5,272 nucleotides of DNA, taken from assembly GCA_031257995.1 (NCBI GenBank), contig JAIRNN010000181.1, forward strand, positions 1 through 5,272. The letters run 5' to 3'. This document shows, piece after piece, positions 4,414 through 5,272 of this stretch. Source of the DNA: Spirochaetaceae bacterium (lineage in GTDB: Bacteria > Spirochaetota > Spirochaetia > Treponematales > Breznakiellaceae). The translations under genes and the position numbers were made by a program. Below the pieces are notes generated by a model, which was not told the origin of the DNA, ran no database searches, and was given only the letters and a program-made list of their open reading frames with translations. The first letter of the stretch is position 1. Each line of letters begins with the position of its first letter.

Positions 4414-4523
4414 CCTAAACCTGACCCCTGCAAATACCGCACACCGTTTTGCGCGCGGTACCAGAGGGAGGCCCTCCCTTCGGCGCCAGAAGGAGGCCCG
4501 TACCCTGGTCCTAAACTTGACCC
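4414..4523. repeat. REP-like structured element between two direct repeats
   Basis: CCTAAACCTGACCC (4414-4427) and CCTAAACTTGACCC (4510-4523) differ at one of 14 positions and lie 96 bp apart. Between them 4457-4509 is rich in pairing. GGTAC (4457-4461) can pair with GTACC (4500-4504), ACCAG (4460-4464) can pair with CTGGT (4505-4509), and AGGGAGGCCCTCCCT (4465-4479) is a perfect odd palindrome. GGCCCTCCCTTC (4470-4481) can also fold on GAAGGAGGCC (4489-4498) with two bulges. Words of the type CCTGACCCC beside hairpins are known to me from repeats that accompany RAYT genes, and a RAYT-like gene starts 161 bp further on. Confidence 0.45.
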
Positions 4524-4548
4524 GCAGAATAACACGGCATGCGCGAAT

Positions 4549-4630
4549 TTTTCACACCGAATTCCTCCTAATCCACGAAAACCCGCAATCCCGTGATTTT
4601 TCTCGTCTTTTTCACGCTTTTTTCGTGTCA
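4549..4630. repeat. Degenerate TTCGTG/TTTTTCAC repeat tract
   Basis: Related words follow one another on the plus strand: TTTTTCACACC, AATCCACGAAAAC, CCCGTGATTTTTCTCG, TCTTTTTCACGC and TTTTTTCGTG. The word TTTTTCAC also occurs in the tract downstream of larB, at 1998-2005. No gene is seen in the tract. Confidence 0.45.
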
Positions 4631-4671
4631 GACTAAAGCAAAACGGCGAGTCAACGCCTTATATAGGGTGT

Positions 4672-4677
4672 AGGAGG
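4672..4677 (+). promoter_or_regulatory. Ribosome binding site of the RAYT-like gene
   Basis: A full AGGAGG stands 7 nt before the ATG at 4685. A TTATATA stretch at 4659-4665 could act as a -10, but it has no good -35 and would leave a leader of only about 15 nt. Confidence 0.7.
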
Positions 4678-4684
4678 CATTGAT

Positions 4685-5191
4685 ATGCGCAAGCCTAGAG
4701 ATTTAGAGAAAGATGTCTGGTATGCGGTGGGGACGGAGATAAACATCAGGGAACCCTTGTTCCGGTTGCCGGAGGCGAAAGCGCTGCTCCACCGTGTACT
4801 CCGTGAGACGAAAGAACGTTACGGCTTCGAGATGCGCGGGCTCCGGCTTGAGGGGGCGTGGCTCATGTTCTACATCAAGCCCGATGACGGGCTCCAGTTA
4901 CCGAAGATAATGCAGTGGATGAAGCAGACGTTTTCCCTGCGGTTCAACATAATGGTGGGACGGAAGGGGCACGTATGGGGCGAGCGGTATGAGTCGGAGA
5001 TCCTAGACGGGGAGCCGCCGGAGTGGGCGGAAGAGGCAGACTGGGCGGCGATAGACAAGTCGGCAAACACGCCGGTAGCGGGGGCGGCGGCCTACATCTT
5101 GAGTTGGGACAGCCTTAGGTCGCCCGGGATGACGATAACGACCCGTTTTTCGACCAAAAACGCTGCCAAACCCGCGTCTCCACCTGGCTAA
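4685..5191 (+). CDS. RAYT-like (Y1_Tnp / IS200-type) transposase homologue lacking the HUH histidines
   Basis: A 168-residue protein laid out like REP-associated tyrosine transposases, single-strand DNA nucleases that act on REP hairpins. The start VWYAVGTEINIREPLF (11-26) matches the first strand region and the YxVxxRxNxRxxLF-like pattern. A helix follows at 30-45. The strand that normally reads NHVHLL is here AWLMFYIKP (58-66), with neither histidine. Then come LPKIMQWMKQTFSLRFN (72-88) and GHVWGERYESEIL (95-107), where Tyr102 is placed like the nucleophilic tyrosine. The C-terminal tail (residues 150-168) is Thr-, Ala- and Pro-rich. A good ribosome binding site supports the start. Without the metal-binding HUH pair the usual cleavage chemistry is doubtful, so it may be a domesticated DNA-binding protein or a variant nuclease. 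It diverges from larC, and a REP-like element lies just upstream. Confidence 0.7.
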   Translation: MRKPRDLEKDVWYAVGTEINIREPLFRLPEAKALLHRVLRETKERYGFEMRGLRLEGAWLMFYIKPDDGLQLPKIMQWMKQTFSLRFNIMVGRKGHVWGERYESEILDGEPPEWAEEADWAAIDKSANTPVAGAAAYILSWDSLRSPGMTITTRFSTKNAAKPASPPG

Positions 5192-5272
5192 CGGCTTAGA
5201 TCACGGCTAAAAGGGGTTCCGGCAAGCCTCAAGCATCCCAGCCACAGACGGTCCCACGAGAGGTCTGCCCGC
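5192..5272. other. Trailing non-coding end of the window
   Basis: No gene is visible after the RAYT-like stop codon. A repeated ACGGCT word (5191-5196 and 5203-5208) and a weak 5-bp inverted repeat, CAGAC (5245-5249) with GTCTG (5263-5267), are the only structure seen. No terminator with a T-run follows the gene within the window. Confidence 0.4.

Overview
The window is an accessory-looking stretch of a moderately GC-rich bacterial chromosome. It holds three intact genes in two minus-strand units, one plus-strand transposase-like gene, a broken insertion-sequence fragment, and two intergenic spaces of about 500-600 bp packed with short repeats. The transposase-like gene, the IS110-type fragment and the degenerate ATCTGTG and TTCGTG repeats resemble what I remember of environmental or gut spirochaetes (Treponema relatives). 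That assignment is an impression, not proof.

Layout from left to right. Positions 1-121 (minus) hold the start of an IS110-type transposase with a one-base frameshift in a run of five C, cut by the window edge. Positions 122-392 are a GC-rich, non-coding and foldable stretch that would be the upstream end of that element. Positions 393-1481 (minus) encode a GT4-type glycosyltransferase, preceded by a good -10/-35 pair and a possible small coupled reading frame or gene remnant. Positions 1599-2115 are intergenic. They are bounded by a direct repeat and contain degenerate ATCTGTG-type repeats, a GC-rich foldable island and a convincing intrinsic terminator on the minus strand.

Positions 2115-4176 (minus) are a translationally coupled larC-larB pair. 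LarB carboxylates and hydrolyses nicotinic acid adenine dinucleotide to the biscarboxylate mononucleotide. LarC inserts nickel, using CTP, into the dithio form of that molecule to give the nickel-pincer cofactor of lactate racemase and related enzymes. LarE, the sulfur transferase that acts between them, and LarA, the client enzyme, are not in the window. LarC is one fused protein here, with a histidine-rich stretch and a repetitive linker at the LarC1/LarC2 boundary.

Positions 4177-4684 separate larC from a divergent plus-strand gene and carry a hairpin close to larC, an inverted repeat and a REP-like structured element between two direct repeats. Positions 4685-5191 (plus) encode a RAYT-like (REP-associated tyrosine transposase) protein that keeps the tyrosine region but appears to have lost the HUH histidines.

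The most interesting points are the HUH-less RAYT next to a REP-like element, the possible bridge-RNA region beside the IS110 fragment, and the foldable terminator-bearing island between the glycosyltransferase and larB. No complete new system can be claimed from this sequence alone.
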